NCBI RefSeq assembly: GCF_030908385.1
Contig: NZ_CP133091.1
Location: forward strand, 2,466,128 to 2,530,127
Source: Mangrovimonas sp. YM274
GTDB lineage: Bacteria > Bacteroidota > Bacteroidia > Flavobacteriales > Flavobacteriaceae
Reading direction: 5' to 3'
Length of the DNA stretch: 64,000 nucleotides
The notes beneath the pieces are model-generated. The model was not told the DNA's origin, did not search any database, and saw only the letters and a program-made list of their open reading frames with translations. The position numbers and the translations under genes are program-made. This document shows positions 30,565-39,788 of the stretch, piece by piece. Each line of letters opens with the position of its first letter. The stretch's first letter is position 1.

Positions 30565-31427
30565 AACTTTTTTCCTTTAAGCATTCTGTCATTTCCAAAC
30601 ATATCCTGACGCAGTTCTACCTCCTTGAAATCATTGGCCAGCAACAACTCCTCCATTTCCTTCCCTAGATATTGATTAATTTCAAAAAACAACAGACCAC
30701 TGTTTTTCAAATACTTATTAGCAAATTTAGTAATAACTTTATAAAATCGAAGAGGATCATGGTCAGGAACAAATAAAGCTAGTTCGGGCTCATACTCCAG
30801 TACATTTGGCTTCATCTCTTCCTTTTCCAACTCTCGCACATAAGGCGGATTGGATACAATAACATCAAAATTGAGATTCAAAAACCCAGATTCCAGAATC
30901 TCATAGTTAAGAATATCTCCCTTTATGAATTTTACCTCTACTTTATTCCGTTCTGCATTTTCTTCAGCAACTTTAAGAGCCTCCCCACTGACATCCAACG
31001 CATAAATTTCAGCATTTGGCAAGCAATTCCCCAAGCTAATAGGAATGCACCCCGAACCAGTCCCTATATCCAAAATACGCAGTGGTTCTGTCCTAGATTT
31101 ACACATATCTACAATCCACTGCACCAATTCCTCAGTTTCTGGCCTGGGAATTAAAGTAAACTCTGACACCTGGAAAAGCAAACCAAAAAACTCCGTTTCC
31201 CCCAATATATGCTGAATAGGTTCTTGACTTTTCAATCTAGCTAGAGCCTCTTCCATTTTTATAGCCCCCAATTCATCAACCTCATAATTAGGATTCATAA
31301 CCAAAGTAATGGGCTTTAGGTTAAAATAATATTCTATTAAAAACCTAAAAAAACTATCAACCTCTTCAACTCCATAAATAGGGTCTAACAATTGGTGAAA
31401 CCGACTCTTTAAATTCTTTAATATCAT
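30561..31427 (-). CDS. prmC: Release factor glutamine methyltransferase PrmC
   Basis: N5-methylates the GGQ glutamine of peptide chain release factors. It has 288 residues. The N-terminal helical domain is followed by the SAM-binding motif DIGTGSGCIPI (near 115) and the catalytic NPPYV motif (near 190). I chose the ATG at 31427 because it overlaps the stop of the GNAT gene as ATGA. An upstream in-frame ATG at 31445 would add six residues. Confidence 0.94.
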   Translation of the reverse strand: MILKNLKSRFHQLLDPIYGVEEVDSFFRFLIEYYFNLKPITLVMNPNYEVDELGAIKMEEALARLKSQEPIQHILGETEFFGLLFQVSEFTLIPRPETEELVQWIVDMCKSRTEPLRILDIGTGSGCIPISLGNCLPNAEIYALDVSGEALKVAEENAERNKVEVKFIKGDILNYEILESGFLNLNFDVIVSNPPYVRELEKEEMKPNVLEYEPELALFVPDHDPLRFYKVITKFANKYLKNSGLLFFEINQYLGKEMEELLLANDFKEVELRQDMFGNDRMLKGKKL

Positions 31428-31936
31428 AAGTTTTTTATCATCCATACATTACAGGAATAATGCCCTGTATTTCCCAATGGACCTTCCAAAGGTTCAAATC
31501 CTGCTTTTGCATATAGCTTTGTAGCAGCTTTCATATATGGCAATGTTTCCAAATAGCATTTTTCAAACCCAAATTCCTTTGCTTTGTTCAAACATGTCGC
31601 CATCATATCACTTCCCAACCCCGTTCCTCTAGCCTCTGGAAGAAAATACATTTTCTGTAACTCACAAATTCCTTCTTCTCCTTCCAAAGGAGCAATCCCT
31701 GCCCCTCCAATCACTTTGCCAAGATCATCCAACACATAGTAAATGGTCTTGGAAGCGCCATAAGTTTCAGTCATACAATCCAATGCGCTATCCGCATAAG
31801 CAGTACCTACTTTTGGAACTCCAAATTCAATTAATACAGCACGTATCATTTTGGCTACTTGAGCATCGTCTTCCCTCTTAATTTCTCTAATGACAATATT
31901 ATTTTTGCTCACTTTAAATTGGTATTTTTGCCTCAT
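31424..31936 (-). CDS. GNAT family N-acetyltransferase
   Basis: A 170-residue protein with the GNAT acetyl-CoA loop as PEARGTGLGSDMM, preceded by LQKMYFLP and followed by KCYLETLPYMKAATKLYAKAGFEP. The substrate is unknown. The start is uncertain: ATG at 31936 or, eight codons later, GTG at 31912 directly before the conserved IREIKRED segment. The ATG at 31936 lies only 10 bp from the divergent ribD start. It is translationally coupled to prmC. Confidence 0.83.
   Translation of the reverse strand: MRQKYQFKVSKNNIVIREIKREDDAQVAKMIRAVLIEFGVPKVGTAYADSALDCMTETYGASKTIYYVLDDLGKVIGGAGIAPLEGEEGICELQKMYFLPEARGTGLGSDMMATCLNKAKEFGFEKCYLETLPYMKAATKLYAKAGFEPLEGPLGNTGHYSCNVWMIKNL
31923..31930 (+). promoter_or_regulatory. 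-7 box for the ribD operon
   Basis: TATTTTTG is a perfect consensus match ending 16 nt before the ribD ATG at 31947. It lies inside the 5' part of the divergent GNAT gene. No clear -33 element is seen. Confidence 0.45.
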
Positions 31937-31946
31937 CAAATTTGGG

Positions 31947-32999
31947 ATGAAGATACACGAAAAATACATAAAACGCTGTATAGATATTGCCAAAAATGGC
32001 TTAGGCTACACAAGGCCAAACCCCATGGTTGGCTGCGTTATTGTTCATGACAACATAATCATTGGAGAAGGTTTTACAAGTCCTTACGGAGGAAATCATG
32101 CAGAGGTTAACGCCATTGAATCCGTACAGAACAAAAAACTCCTTAAAGAAGCTACGCTTTATGTAACACTTGAACCTTGCAGTCATTATGGAAAAACTCC
32201 TCCTTGCAGCGATTTAATTGTTAAATCAAAGATCCCGAATGTAGTTATTGGCACTGTTGACACCCACAGTAAAGTTGCCGGAAAAGGCATTGAAAAGTTA
32301 AAAGCTTCCGGTTGCAAAGTGACCGTTGGAGTTTTGGAACACGCTTGCAAAGAACACCACAAGCGCTTCTTTACGTTCCACAACAAACAAAGACCTTATA
32401 TCATCCTTAAATGGGCACAGACCATCGATGGTTTTTTGGCCCCGGAAATACAGGACAAGCAAGAACCCGTATGGATAACCAATAATTTTTCCAGGCAGAT
32501 TGTCCATAAATGGAGAACTGAAGAACACGCTATTTTGGTAGGCACCAATACAGTCATCAAAGACAATCCCAAATTAACCGTTAGAGACTGGAAAGGTCAA
32601 AACCCCATAAGAATTGTCCTTGATAAGGAAGGTAAGCTAGCAAAGGATTTAGCTATATTCAACACAGAATCCCAAACCATTGTTATTTCCTCTTCAAAAA
32701 ATGAAAATGCAATAAATTCAAAAACAACCAGTACCCAATTTATAGATTGGGAAAACAAAAAGCACATTGCCAAACAAATCTGCGAGCTTCTTCACAAACA
32801 AGATATTCAATCCATAATTATTGAAGGCGGCGCAAAAACACTTCAAAGCTTTATAGGAGCAGGGCTCTGGGACGAGGCAAGAATTTTCACTGGTAGCGTT
32901 AGGTTTGGAAAAGGCCTTAAAGCACCCCAATTTTACGGCAATTTGGTTTGGGAGCAACAGATTTTGGAAGATAGCTTAAAAATATACCGCAATGATTAA
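31947..32999 (+). CDS. ribD: Bifunctional riboflavin biosynthesis deaminase/reductase RibD
   Basis: Carries out deamination and reduction in riboflavin synthesis. The 350-residue protein has an N-terminal deaminase with the zinc site HAEVNAI (His, catalytic Glu) and PCSHYGKTPPC (two Cys). The C-terminal reductase starts around 145 (RPYIILKWAQTIDGF). The start at 31947 is chosen because MKIHEKYIKRCIDIAKNG matches the family and upstream codons are hydrophobic without similarity. It overlaps the HAD gene by 8 nt and leads the ribD-HAD-EamA-YigZ operon. Confidence 0.95.
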   Translation: MKIHEKYIKRCIDIAKNGLGYTRPNPMVGCVIVHDNIIIGEGFTSPYGGNHAEVNAIESVQNKKLLKEATLYVTLEPCSHYGKTPPCSDLIVKSKIPNVVIGTVDTHSKVAGKGIEKLKASGCKVTVGVLEHACKEHHKRFFTFHNKQRPYIILKWAQTIDGFLAPEIQDKQEPVWITNNFSRQIVHKWRTEEHAILVGTNTVIKDNPKLTVRDWKGQNPIRIVLDKEGKLAKDLAIFNTESQTIVISSSKNENAINSKTTSTQFIDWENKKHIAKQICELLHKQDIQSIIIEGGAKTLQSFIGAGLWDEARIFTGSVRFGKGLKAPQFYGNLVWEQQILEDSLKIYRND

Positions 33000-33603
33000 A
33001 ACCCTTATATTCGACTTTGGAGACGTCTTTATTAACCTAGATAAAGAAGGTGCTCTAGAGGCTACCAAAACAATGTTAAACCTTCAGGAATTTCCCGAAG
33101 AAATGATTTCCATTAATTGCCTGTATGAGCAAGGCCTTATTTCTACAACTGAATTTATGGATTTCTACCTTGAAAACTTTGAAAACCTAACCGAGGACTC
33201 TATAAAAACTACCTGGAATTATATTTTAAAAGATTTCCCTAATCATAAATTGGAATTTTTAAAACAATTGGCAAAGGAAGGAAATTACAAGTTGATTTTG
33301 TTAAGCAACACCAACGAACTTCATATAGATTGGGTAAAAGAAAACATTCCTTTCTTTGAAGATTTTAAAAATCAATTCGACCGGTTTTATCTTTCTCATG
33401 AAATCCAATTGCGAAAACCCAATACAAACATCTATGAATTTGTATTGAGGGAAAATAATCTGAAGGCAGAAGAATGTCTTTTTGTAGACGACTTAAAAGA
33501 AAATACAGATTCGGCAAATTCATTAGGAATCCACGTGTGGAATATCAACCCAAAAACGGAGGATGTCTGCACACTTTTTTCTACGCATAAAAACCTGTTT
33601 TAA
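32992..33603 (+). CDS. HAD-superfamily hydrolase
   Basis: A 203-residue HAD-IA phosphatase. Motif I FDFGDVFIN carries the first catalytic Asp (position 8), but the usual second Asp (DxD) is replaced by Gly-Asp (FDFGD), as in the YihX-like subfamily. Motif II LLSNTNE, motif III Lys (RKPNTNIY) and motif IV VDDLKEN are present. The substrate is unknown; position after ribD hints at, but does not prove, the missing dephosphorylation step of riboflavin synthesis. Confidence 0.85.
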   Translation: MIKTLIFDFGDVFINLDKEGALEATKTMLNLQEFPEEMISINCLYEQGLISTTEFMDFYLENFENLTEDSIKTTWNYILKDFPNHKLEFLKQLAKEGNYKLILLSNTNELHIDWVKENIPFFEDFKNQFDRFYLSHEIQLRKPNTNIYEFVLRENNLKAEECLFVDDLKENTDSANSLGIHVWNINPKTEDVCTLFSTHKNLF

Positions 33604-34463
33604 TGTACCTTTTACTGAGCATTCTGTCCTCAACACTTATTGTTGTCATTTTTAAGCTCATAAAAAAGAGCAAAGCTGATACTTTGCAAGCAATCGTTAC
33701 CAACTATTTTACGGCATGTTCAATAGGTTTGCTTACCTACAGCAATCCCATAGACGTCCCTGATGTTATAAATTCAAAATGGTTTTTAGGAGCTATAAGT
33801 TTAGGAACTTTGTTTATCAGCATATTCTACATTATGGCCATTACCACACAAAGAAATGGTATTTCTGTAGCTGCCGTCGCATCAAAAATGAGTGTCGTAA
33901 TCCCCGTAATATTTGGCATATTTGCATACAATGAAAGTACCGATATTCAAAAAGTATCAGGTATCGTTTTGGCACTAGTAGCAGTTTATTTGGCTTCTGT
34001 AAAAAACAGGGAAAAACTCAATTTAACATCGAATTTAACCCTACCTTTTCTCCTGTTCTTAGGTTCAGGAATTATTGACACCTCCATAAAATATTTAGAA
34101 ACCACCTATGTTGGCGAACAAGGCATTCCATTGTTTTCAGCAACTATATTTTTTAGCGCTGCCACGATTGGCTCCTTAATACTTATTTACAAAAGGATGA
34201 AAAGTGAACTATGCTTCAGTTTTAAAAGTGTTTTTTGGGGAATCCTATTGGGTACAGCCAATTTCGCCTCCATTTATTTCCTACTGAAAGCCCTAAACAA
34301 TGAGTTTTATGAAAGTTCAACTCTTTTCACTTTGAACAATGTAGGTATTGTAATGCTATCTACGCTCACGGGACTGGCATTATTTAAAGAGCACCTTTCC
34401 TACAAAAATTGGACGGGCATAGCCCTAGCCATTGTTTCAATCCTATTAATAACCCTAGCATAA
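33603..34463 (+). CDS. EamA/DMT family transporter
   Basis: A 286-residue membrane protein with about ten helices arranged as two EamA repeats (about 1-130 and 145-285), each ending in a helix like GIVLALVAVYLAS and GIALAIVSILLIT. It overlaps its neighbours on both sides (TAATG at 33601-33605 and 34461-34465), so it is co-translated with the HAD and YigZ genes. The substrate cannot be predicted; location after ribD allows a metabolite exporter role as a guess only. Confidence 0.85.
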   Translation: MYLLLSILSSTLIVVIFKLIKKSKADTLQAIVTNYFTACSIGLLTYSNPIDVPDVINSKWFLGAISLGTLFISIFYIMAITTQRNGISVAAVASKMSVVIPVIFGIFAYNESTDIQKVSGIVLALVAVYLASVKNREKLNLTSNLTLPFLLFLGSGIIDTSIKYLETTYVGEQGIPLFSATIFFSAATIGSLILIYKRMKSELCFSFKSVFWGILLGTANFASIYFLLKALNNEFYESSTLFTLNNVGIVMLSTLTGLALFKEHLSYKNWTGIALAIVSILLITLA

Positions 34464-35083
34464 TGAGCACAAAAGATACTTACAAAACTATCGCCAAAGC
34501 CTCCGAAGAAGTGTTGTTTAAGGAAAAGAACAGTAAATTTTTTGGTTACGCCTTCCCTATTACGACTGAAGATGAAGCAAAAACACATATTGAATCCCTA
34601 AAAAAACAACACCATTCCGCACGCCATTGGTGCTATGCCTACCAAATTGGCACCAAAGAACCAAACATTAGCTTTAGAGCGAATGACGACGGGGAACCAA
34701 GCAACAGTGCCGGCATGCCCATTTATGGCCAAATACAATCCTTCGAGGTCACCAACATTTTAATAGTCGTGGTTCGCTACTTTGGAGGAGTCAAACTAGG
34801 TGTAGGAGGCTTGATTACCGCCTACAAAACTGCTGCCCAAATGGCATTGGAAGCTTCCAGAATAATCACCAAAACCATCAACTTAGAATTCTTGATCCAT
34901 TTCGATTATGTAAACATGAACAAAGTCATGCGAATCATCAAGGAAAAGGACCTAAAAATCGTTAATCAAAAGCTGGAAATGGATTGCGAAATCACCATTT
35001 CGGTTCGCTTAAAAAACGCCGAAGAAATTTTCAAAATTTTCGATTCTTTGTACGAAATCGACATCAAAAATTTGAACGATTAA
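34463..35083 (+). CDS. IMPACT/YigZ family protein
   Basis: A 206-residue protein with the UPF0029/IMPACT N-terminal domain (KNSKFFGYAFPI, HHSARHWCYAYQIG, NDDGEPSNSAGMP) and a C-terminal ferredoxin-like domain. The molecular role in bacteria is not settled. The start at 34463 is chosen for the TAATG overlap with the EamA stop. Its 3' end overlaps the convergent thioesterase gene by 4 bp. Confidence 0.9.
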   Translation: MSTKDTYKTIAKASEEVLFKEKNSKFFGYAFPITTEDEAKTHIESLKKQHHSARHWCYAYQIGTKEPNISFRANDDGEPSNSAGMPIYGQIQSFEVTNILIVVVRYFGGVKLGVGGLITAYKTAAQMALEASRIITKTINLEFLIHFDYVNMNKVMRIIKEKDLKIVNQKLEMDCEITISVRLKNAEEIFKIFDSLYEIDIKNLND

Positions 35084-35490
35084 TTTTGCAGTTGGTCTAA
35101 AATATATTTAGGACATCGCGTCGGGCGATTGCGTTCCATATCGATAAATGCCAAGACCGTTTTTCCAGTTGTTAACAATTCATTTTTTGAATTAAAAATC
35201 TCATAATCAAATTCAATTGATGCCGAAGGAATTTTCGCTAAAGTTGTAACCACCCGAATCTCATCATCATAACACGCTGACTTTTTGAATTTTACATTCA
35301 ACGACACCACCGGAAGCATGATGCCACTCTCCTCCATTTGCCTGTAACTCACTCCAAATTTTCGGAGCCATTCCGTTCTACCCATTTCAAAATACTGCGC
35401 GTAATTTCCGTGATAGACAACGCCCATTTGATCGGTCTCTCCATATCGAATTCTAAATTGTATTTCATCTGATTTTAAAGCGTTACCCAT
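35080..35490 (-). CDS. YbgC/FcbJ-type acyl-CoA thioesterase
   Basis: A 136-residue single hot-dog domain. The catalytic region RYGETDQMGVVYHGNYAQYFEMGRTEW-type pattern is near the N-terminus (Asp of TDQMG and the YHGNY motif at about 16-27), typical for the 4-hydroxybenzoyl-CoA thioesterase family. It probably hydrolyses short or phenolic acyl-CoAs. It is a single gene, convergent with yigZ and divergent from dnaA. Confidence 0.9.
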   Translation of the reverse strand: MGNALKSDEIQFRIRYGETDQMGVVYHGNYAQYFEMGRTEWLRKFGVSYRQMEESGIMLPVVSLNVKFKKSACYDDEIRVVTTLAKIPSASIEFDYEIFNSKNELLTTGKTVLAFIDMERNRPTRCPKYILDQLQN

Positions 35491-35688
35491 CCTTTTTTAA
35501 TTTTTTTTTTGTACTTTCAAAGAAATTTAAACATGGTAAAAAAATTCTAAAAATTCAACCCTTAATCCGTTTTTTTTTTAAGAATTTTGTTCACATATTT
35601 GTCATGTAAAAATTTGATCCAAGAGAAACTCTATTTTCTCTTTTTTTTACTAAAACTAAACTAACTAAACGACAAATAATCTTAGAGA

Positions 35689-37116
35689 ATGGATGTAACT
35701 GCGCAATCAGTTTGGAATAATTGCCTGTCTTTTATTAAGGATAACATACAACCCCAAGCTTATAAAACTTGGTTCGAACCCATACAAGCGGTAAAACTTT
35801 CAGACAAAGCGTTAAGCATTCAAGTTCCCAGTAAATTTTTCTACGAATGGCTTGAGGAGCACTACGTAAAAATCCTTAAAGTAGCCCTTACCAAAGAGCT
35901 TGGTGACAGTGCCAAATTGGTATATGTAATCAAGATGGAAAACACCTACGGTAACAAGCAACCATTTACTGAAAAAATACCAAGTTCAAACCGTACAGCG
36001 GTAAAATCTCAGGATGTTGATATCCCATTTAACAACAAGAATCCAGAGCTTAAAAATCCATTTGTAATTCCAGGGATTAGAAATATCAAAATTGAGTCTC
36101 AACTCAACCCTAATTACAATTTTGAAAACTTTTTGGAAGGCGACTCTAACCGTTTGGCAAGAAATGCAGGTTTAGCTGTTGCTAGTAAGCCGGGAGGAAC
36201 ATCTTTCAATCCGCTTTTGATTTTTGGAGGCGTTGGTTTAGGGAAAACCCATTTGGCACACGCCATTGGTATTGACATTAAAGACAAATATCCAGAGAAA
36301 ACAGTTTTATATATTTCTGCTGAAAAATTTACACAGCAGTACATTGATTCCGTAAAAAAGAACAATCGAAACGATTTCATTCATTTCTACCAAATCATTG
36401 ATGTGCTCATCATTGACGATGTTCAGTTTTTATCTGGAAAATCAGGAACACAGGACGTATTTTTCCATATTTTCAACCACTTGCACCAAAATGGCAAACA
36501 GGTAATCCTAACTAGTGACAAGGCTCCTGTAGACATGCAAGATATCGAGCAACGTTTGTTGTCCCGCTTTAAGTGGGGATTATCTGCTGAATTACAGACC
36601 CCTGACTTTGAAACCCGTGTATCAATTTTAAGAAATAAATTGTATCGCGATGGTGTTGAAATTCCTGAGGAAATCATAGAATACATCGCTAAACATATCA
36701 AAACCAATGTTAGGGAATTGGAAGGCGCCATTATTTCATTAATTGCACAGTCTTCCTTCAACAAAAAGGAAGTTACCATTAACCTAGCCAAAGATATTGT
36801 TGAGAAGTTTGTCAAAAACACCAAGCGCGAAGTTTCTATTGACTACATCCAAAAAGTCGTTTCAGATTATTTTCAAATGGACGTAAGCACCTTACAGTCT
36901 AAAACCAGAAAAAGACACATTGTACAAGCAAGACAATTGGCTATGTTCTTTGCAAAAAAGTATACCAAAGCCTCACTAGCCAGTATTGGTTCACAAATTG
37001 GAAAACGCGACCACGCAACGGTTTTGCATGCCTGTAAAACTGTAGATAATCTAACAGCTACCGACAAGCAATTCAGAAAGTACGTAGAAGATCTTTCCAA
37101 GAAATTATCCGTTTAA
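35689..37116 (+). CDS. dnaA: Chromosomal replication initiator DnaA
   Basis: Initiates replication by binding and opening the origin. It has 475 residues. Domain I lies at about 1-85 and a short linker follows. The AAA+ domain has Walker A GGVGLGKTH near 180 and Walker B VLIIDDVQF near 237. The C-terminal DNA-binding domain carries the DnaA signature GKRDHATVLHACKTV. The 198-bp upstream gap is AT-rich with T-runs, but I find no convincing cluster of DnaA boxes, so an origin is not called here. Confidence 0.97.
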   Translation: MDVTAQSVWNNCLSFIKDNIQPQAYKTWFEPIQAVKLSDKALSIQVPSKFFYEWLEEHYVKILKVALTKELGDSAKLVYVIKMENTYGNKQPFTEKIPSSNRTAVKSQDVDIPFNNKNPELKNPFVIPGIRNIKIESQLNPNYNFENFLEGDSNRLARNAGLAVASKPGGTSFNPLLIFGGVGLGKTHLAHAIGIDIKDKYPEKTVLYISAEKFTQQYIDSVKKNNRNDFIHFYQIIDVLIIDDVQFLSGKSGTQDVFFHIFNHLHQNGKQVILTSDKAPVDMQDIEQRLLSRFKWGLSAELQTPDFETRVSILRNKLYRDGVEIPEEIIEYIAKHIKTNVRELEGAIISLIAQSSFNKKEVTINLAKDIVEKFVKNTKREVSIDYIQKVVSDYFQMDVSTLQSKTRKRHIVQARQLAMFFAKKYTKASLASIGSQIGKRDHATVLHACKTVDNLTATDKQFRKYVEDLSKKLSV

Positions 37117-37119
37117 AAA

Positions 37120-37581
37120 ATGGCCATGACTAGGATTTTGATGGTTTGTTTGGGCAACATTTGCCGGTCGCCTTTGGCACATGGTATTTTGGAATCCAAA
37201 CTCCCTAATGATCTTTTCTATGTAGATTCTGCAGGAACCTCTAACTATCATATTGGTGAGCGTCCAGACAGAAGGTCTATAGCTGTGGCCAAAACATACG
37301 GCATTGATATTTCCCATCAAACAGGGAGACAATTTAGTCTAAATGATTTTGATGCTTTTGATATTATTTATGCCATGGATCAATCGAATTATGACAACAT
37401 CGTTAGATTGGCACGCAGTAGTGAAGACATTGCCAAGGTTCGAAAAATATTGGATGTCGATTCTGGATTATTAAACAAAAATGTCCCCGATCCTTACTAC
37501 GGTGACCGGAGTGATTTTGAGCATGTATTTTCTTTGTTGGATTCTGTTTGTCTTAAAATTGCTGAACAACTTACCTCCTAG
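37120..37581 (+). CDS. Low-molecular-weight protein-tyrosine phosphatase
   Basis: A 153-residue cysteine phosphatase. The P-loop is CLGNICRSP near the N-terminus (catalytic Cys and Arg intact) and the general acid Asp lies in VPDPYYGD near 128. The start may be Met1 or Met3. It begins 3 nt after the dnaA stop, so both are likely on one transcript, an arrangement common in flavobacteria. Confidence 0.93.
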   Translation: MAMTRILMVCLGNICRSPLAHGILESKLPNDLFYVDSAGTSNYHIGERPDRRSIAVAKTYGIDISHQTGRQFSLNDFDAFDIIYAMDQSNYDNIVRLARSSEDIAKVRKILDVDSGLLNKNVPDPYYGDRSDFEHVFSLLDSVCLKIAEQLTS

Positions 37582-37644
37582 TTAACCTCTCTATTTTATC
37601 TCATTTTCGTATTTTGTTGCCTATAAGCACTATAACACCACAAA

Positions 37645-39048
37645 ATGAGAATCATTCTATCTACTTTAATTGGCTTATGTTTTCAAATTAGCCTTTCACA
37701 AGAATTCGACATTGAAGTTTTTGCCACCAGTTTAGACAATCCCGTTAACATTAAACACGCTGGGGACGATAGACTTTTTGTTGTTGAACAAGCAGGTACT
37801 ATTCAAATTGTAAACGCCGATGGCACCTTAAATCCCAACCCTTTTTTAGACATTACCTCTATTGTTTATGATGGAGCTAGCGAACAAGGCCTTTTGGGCA
37901 TAGCCTTTCACCCCAACTACGAGACCAATGGATATTTTTATGTAAATTATATCAATAACAGCCAAGATACCGTAATTTCTAGATTTGAAAGAAGCGATAC
38001 AGATACCGCCGACCCAGATTCCGAATTAATTCTTTTAACCATCTCACAACCTTACAACAACCATAACGGAGGCGATTTGGCCTTTGACACAGATGGCTAT
38101 TTATACATTGCTACAGGGGATGGAGGAAACTTTGGCGATCCTCAAAATAGAGCTCAGAACCTTAACACACTTTTAGGGAAAATACTGAGAATAGATGTTG
38201 ACAATCCTGATGGAACAAACAACTACGGAATCCCAACAGGCAACCCCTTTGTATCTAATACAAATGCTTTGGATGAAATATGGTCCTATGGCTTAAGAAA
38301 TCCCTGGAAATTTTCCTTCGACAAAGATACTGGAGATCTATGGATTGCCGATGTAGGCCAAAATTTATATGAAGAAATCAATATGGTAACCCCTGAAGAA
38401 TCTGCCAATGGCCTAAACTACGGCTGGCGCTGCTACGAAGGCAATACAGCGTATAATTCTACTAATTGCCCAGATGACAGCAATTTCACCTTCCCTATTG
38501 GAGTTTATGCCCATAGCGGAAATGGCGGCCCTACCAAATGTTCCATTACAGGAGGGTACAGATACCGTGGGATAGAGAATTCAAGTTTAACGGGACTCTA
38601 CTTTTTTGCAGACTTTTGTAGCAACGAAATTGGGTTTCTACAAGCTAATGGCTCTGATTGGACTCTGACCTTTTCATCTCCTTATCTCAACAATGAGTGG
38701 AGTTGTTTTGGAGAAGATGTTAATGGTGAATTGTATATAGCGGGCCTAACTTCTGGAACCATTTACAAAATCACAGAAAACAGTTTAAGTACTTCAGATC
38801 AACAAATCAATAACATTAAATTGTACACTAATCCAGAAAACCAAACGATAACCTTAGAATTAAACAGTAATAACTCCATAAATCAACTAAATCTTTATGA
38901 CATCCAAGGCAAATTCTTGAAATCAATTACTAATTTTGAGAGCTCAAAAGTCACCATATCTTCCGAAGGTTTATCTTCTGGAGTCTATTTATTAGAATTG
39001 CAAAAACATGATGGCTCTCGGTTTATAAAAAAACTAATTATTGATTAA
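37645..39048 (+). CDS. PQQ-dependent sugar dehydrogenase-like protein with T9SS sorting domain
   Basis: A 467-residue secreted protein with a signal peptide ending SLSQ (about residue 18). The beta-propeller of the soluble glucose dehydrogenase/HIP family is clear: EQAGTIQIV, EQGLLGIAFHPNY, HNGGDLAFDTDGYLYIATGDGG, YGLRNPWKFSFD and the Cys-rich insertion near the end. A 75-residue type A sorting domain (TNPENQTITLEL ... KKLIID) targets it to type IX secretion. It probably oxidises sugars with PQQ; the partner acceptor is unknown. Confidence 0.88.
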   Translation: MRIILSTLIGLCFQISLSQEFDIEVFATSLDNPVNIKHAGDDRLFVVEQAGTIQIVNADGTLNPNPFLDITSIVYDGASEQGLLGIAFHPNYETNGYFYVNYINNSQDTVISRFERSDTDTADPDSELILLTISQPYNNHNGGDLAFDTDGYLYIATGDGGNFGDPQNRAQNLNTLLGKILRIDVDNPDGTNNYGIPTGNPFVSNTNALDEIWSYGLRNPWKFSFDKDTGDLWIADVGQNLYEEINMVTPEESANGLNYGWRCYEGNTAYNSTNCPDDSNFTFPIGVYAHSGNGGPTKCSITGGYRYRGIENSSLTGLYFFADFCSNEIGFLQANGSDWTLTFSSPYLNNEWSCFGEDVNGELYIAGLTSGTIYKITENSLSTSDQQINNIKLYTNPENQTITLELNSNNSINQLNLYDIQGKFLKSITNFESSKVTISSEGLSSGVYLLELQKHDGSRFIKKLIID

Positions 39049-39050
39049 CC

Positions 39051-39767
39051 ATGGAACACAACACCGGTAAATTATATCTCATCCCAACCCTTTTGGGTGA
39101 CAATCCCCCCTTGGAAGTTCTTCCAATTTCAATAAAAAAAGTAATAGAACTTGTAGATTCTTATATTGTAGAAAATGAAAAATCGGCCAGACATTTCATC
39201 AAACGTGTTAGCCCAAAAAAATCGCAACCAAAGTTACACTTGCAAGTACTAAACAAATATACTGAGAGCATTGAAATCATTAATTTTTTAGAGCCCTGCA
39301 AACAGGGCAAAAATATGGGCCTACTTTCTGAGGCTGGATGCCCAGGGGTTGCTGATCCTGGTGCCGAAATCGTTAAATTAGCCCATCAAAACAACATTCA
39401 GGTAGTGCCATTAGTAGGACCTTCTTCCATAATTTTAGCCATGATGAGCTCTGGAATGAATGGTCAAAGCTTTGCCTTTAATGGCTACCTACCCATTGAC
39501 AAACAAGAACGAAAAAGTGCTTTGAAAAAATTTGAACGCCGTTCGCAAGAAGAAAATCAAAGTCAAATTTTCATTGAAACTCCTTATAGGAACAATAAGC
39601 TACTGGAAGACTTGTGCCAAGTGCTGCATCCTCAAACAAAAATTTGTGTGGCTTGCGACCTTACACTTCCCTCAGAATACATTAAAACTATGCCCGCTAA
39701 ACATTGGAAAACAACAAAGATTGACTTCCATAAACGGCCGTCAATCTTTATCATTCACAAGGATTAG
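39051..39767 (+). CDS. RsmI-like SAM-dependent methyltransferase
   Basis: A 238-residue tetrapyrrole-methylase-fold protein. The N-terminus GKLYLIPTLLGD and the SEAGCPGVADPGAEIV motif, LVGPSSIILAMMSSGM and FNGYLP match the RsmI group, which 2'-O-methylates C1402 of 16S rRNA. It is shorter and diverges from canonical RsmI (TPTPIGN-type start is replaced by PTLLGDN), so it may be a paralogue with another target. The gene ends in a hairpin shared with the convergent next gene. Confidence 0.8.
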   Translation: MEHNTGKLYLIPTLLGDNPPLEVLPISIKKVIELVDSYIVENEKSARHFIKRVSPKKSQPKLHLQVLNKYTESIEIINFLEPCKQGKNMGLLSEAGCPGVADPGAEIVKLAHQNNIQVVPLVGPSSIILAMMSSGMNGQSFAFNGYLPIDKQERKSALKKFERRSQEENQSQIFIETPYRNNKLLEDLCQVLHPQTKICVACDLTLPSEYIKTMPAKHWKTTKIDFHKRPSIFIIHKD

Positions 39768-39780
39768 GGTGTACCCTAAT
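39763..39780. terminator. Hairpin between convergent genes
   Basis: ATTAGGGT / ACCCTAAT (39763-39770 with 39773-39780), an 8-bp inverted repeat with a 2-nt spacer. No strong U run, so only a possible terminator. Confidence 0.4.
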
Positions 39781-39788
39781 TGTATAAC

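Noticed and set aside
35491-35688. Replication origin next to dnaA
   Set aside because: The gap is AT-rich but I found no cluster of DnaA boxes; dnaA and the origin are often unlinked in this phylum.
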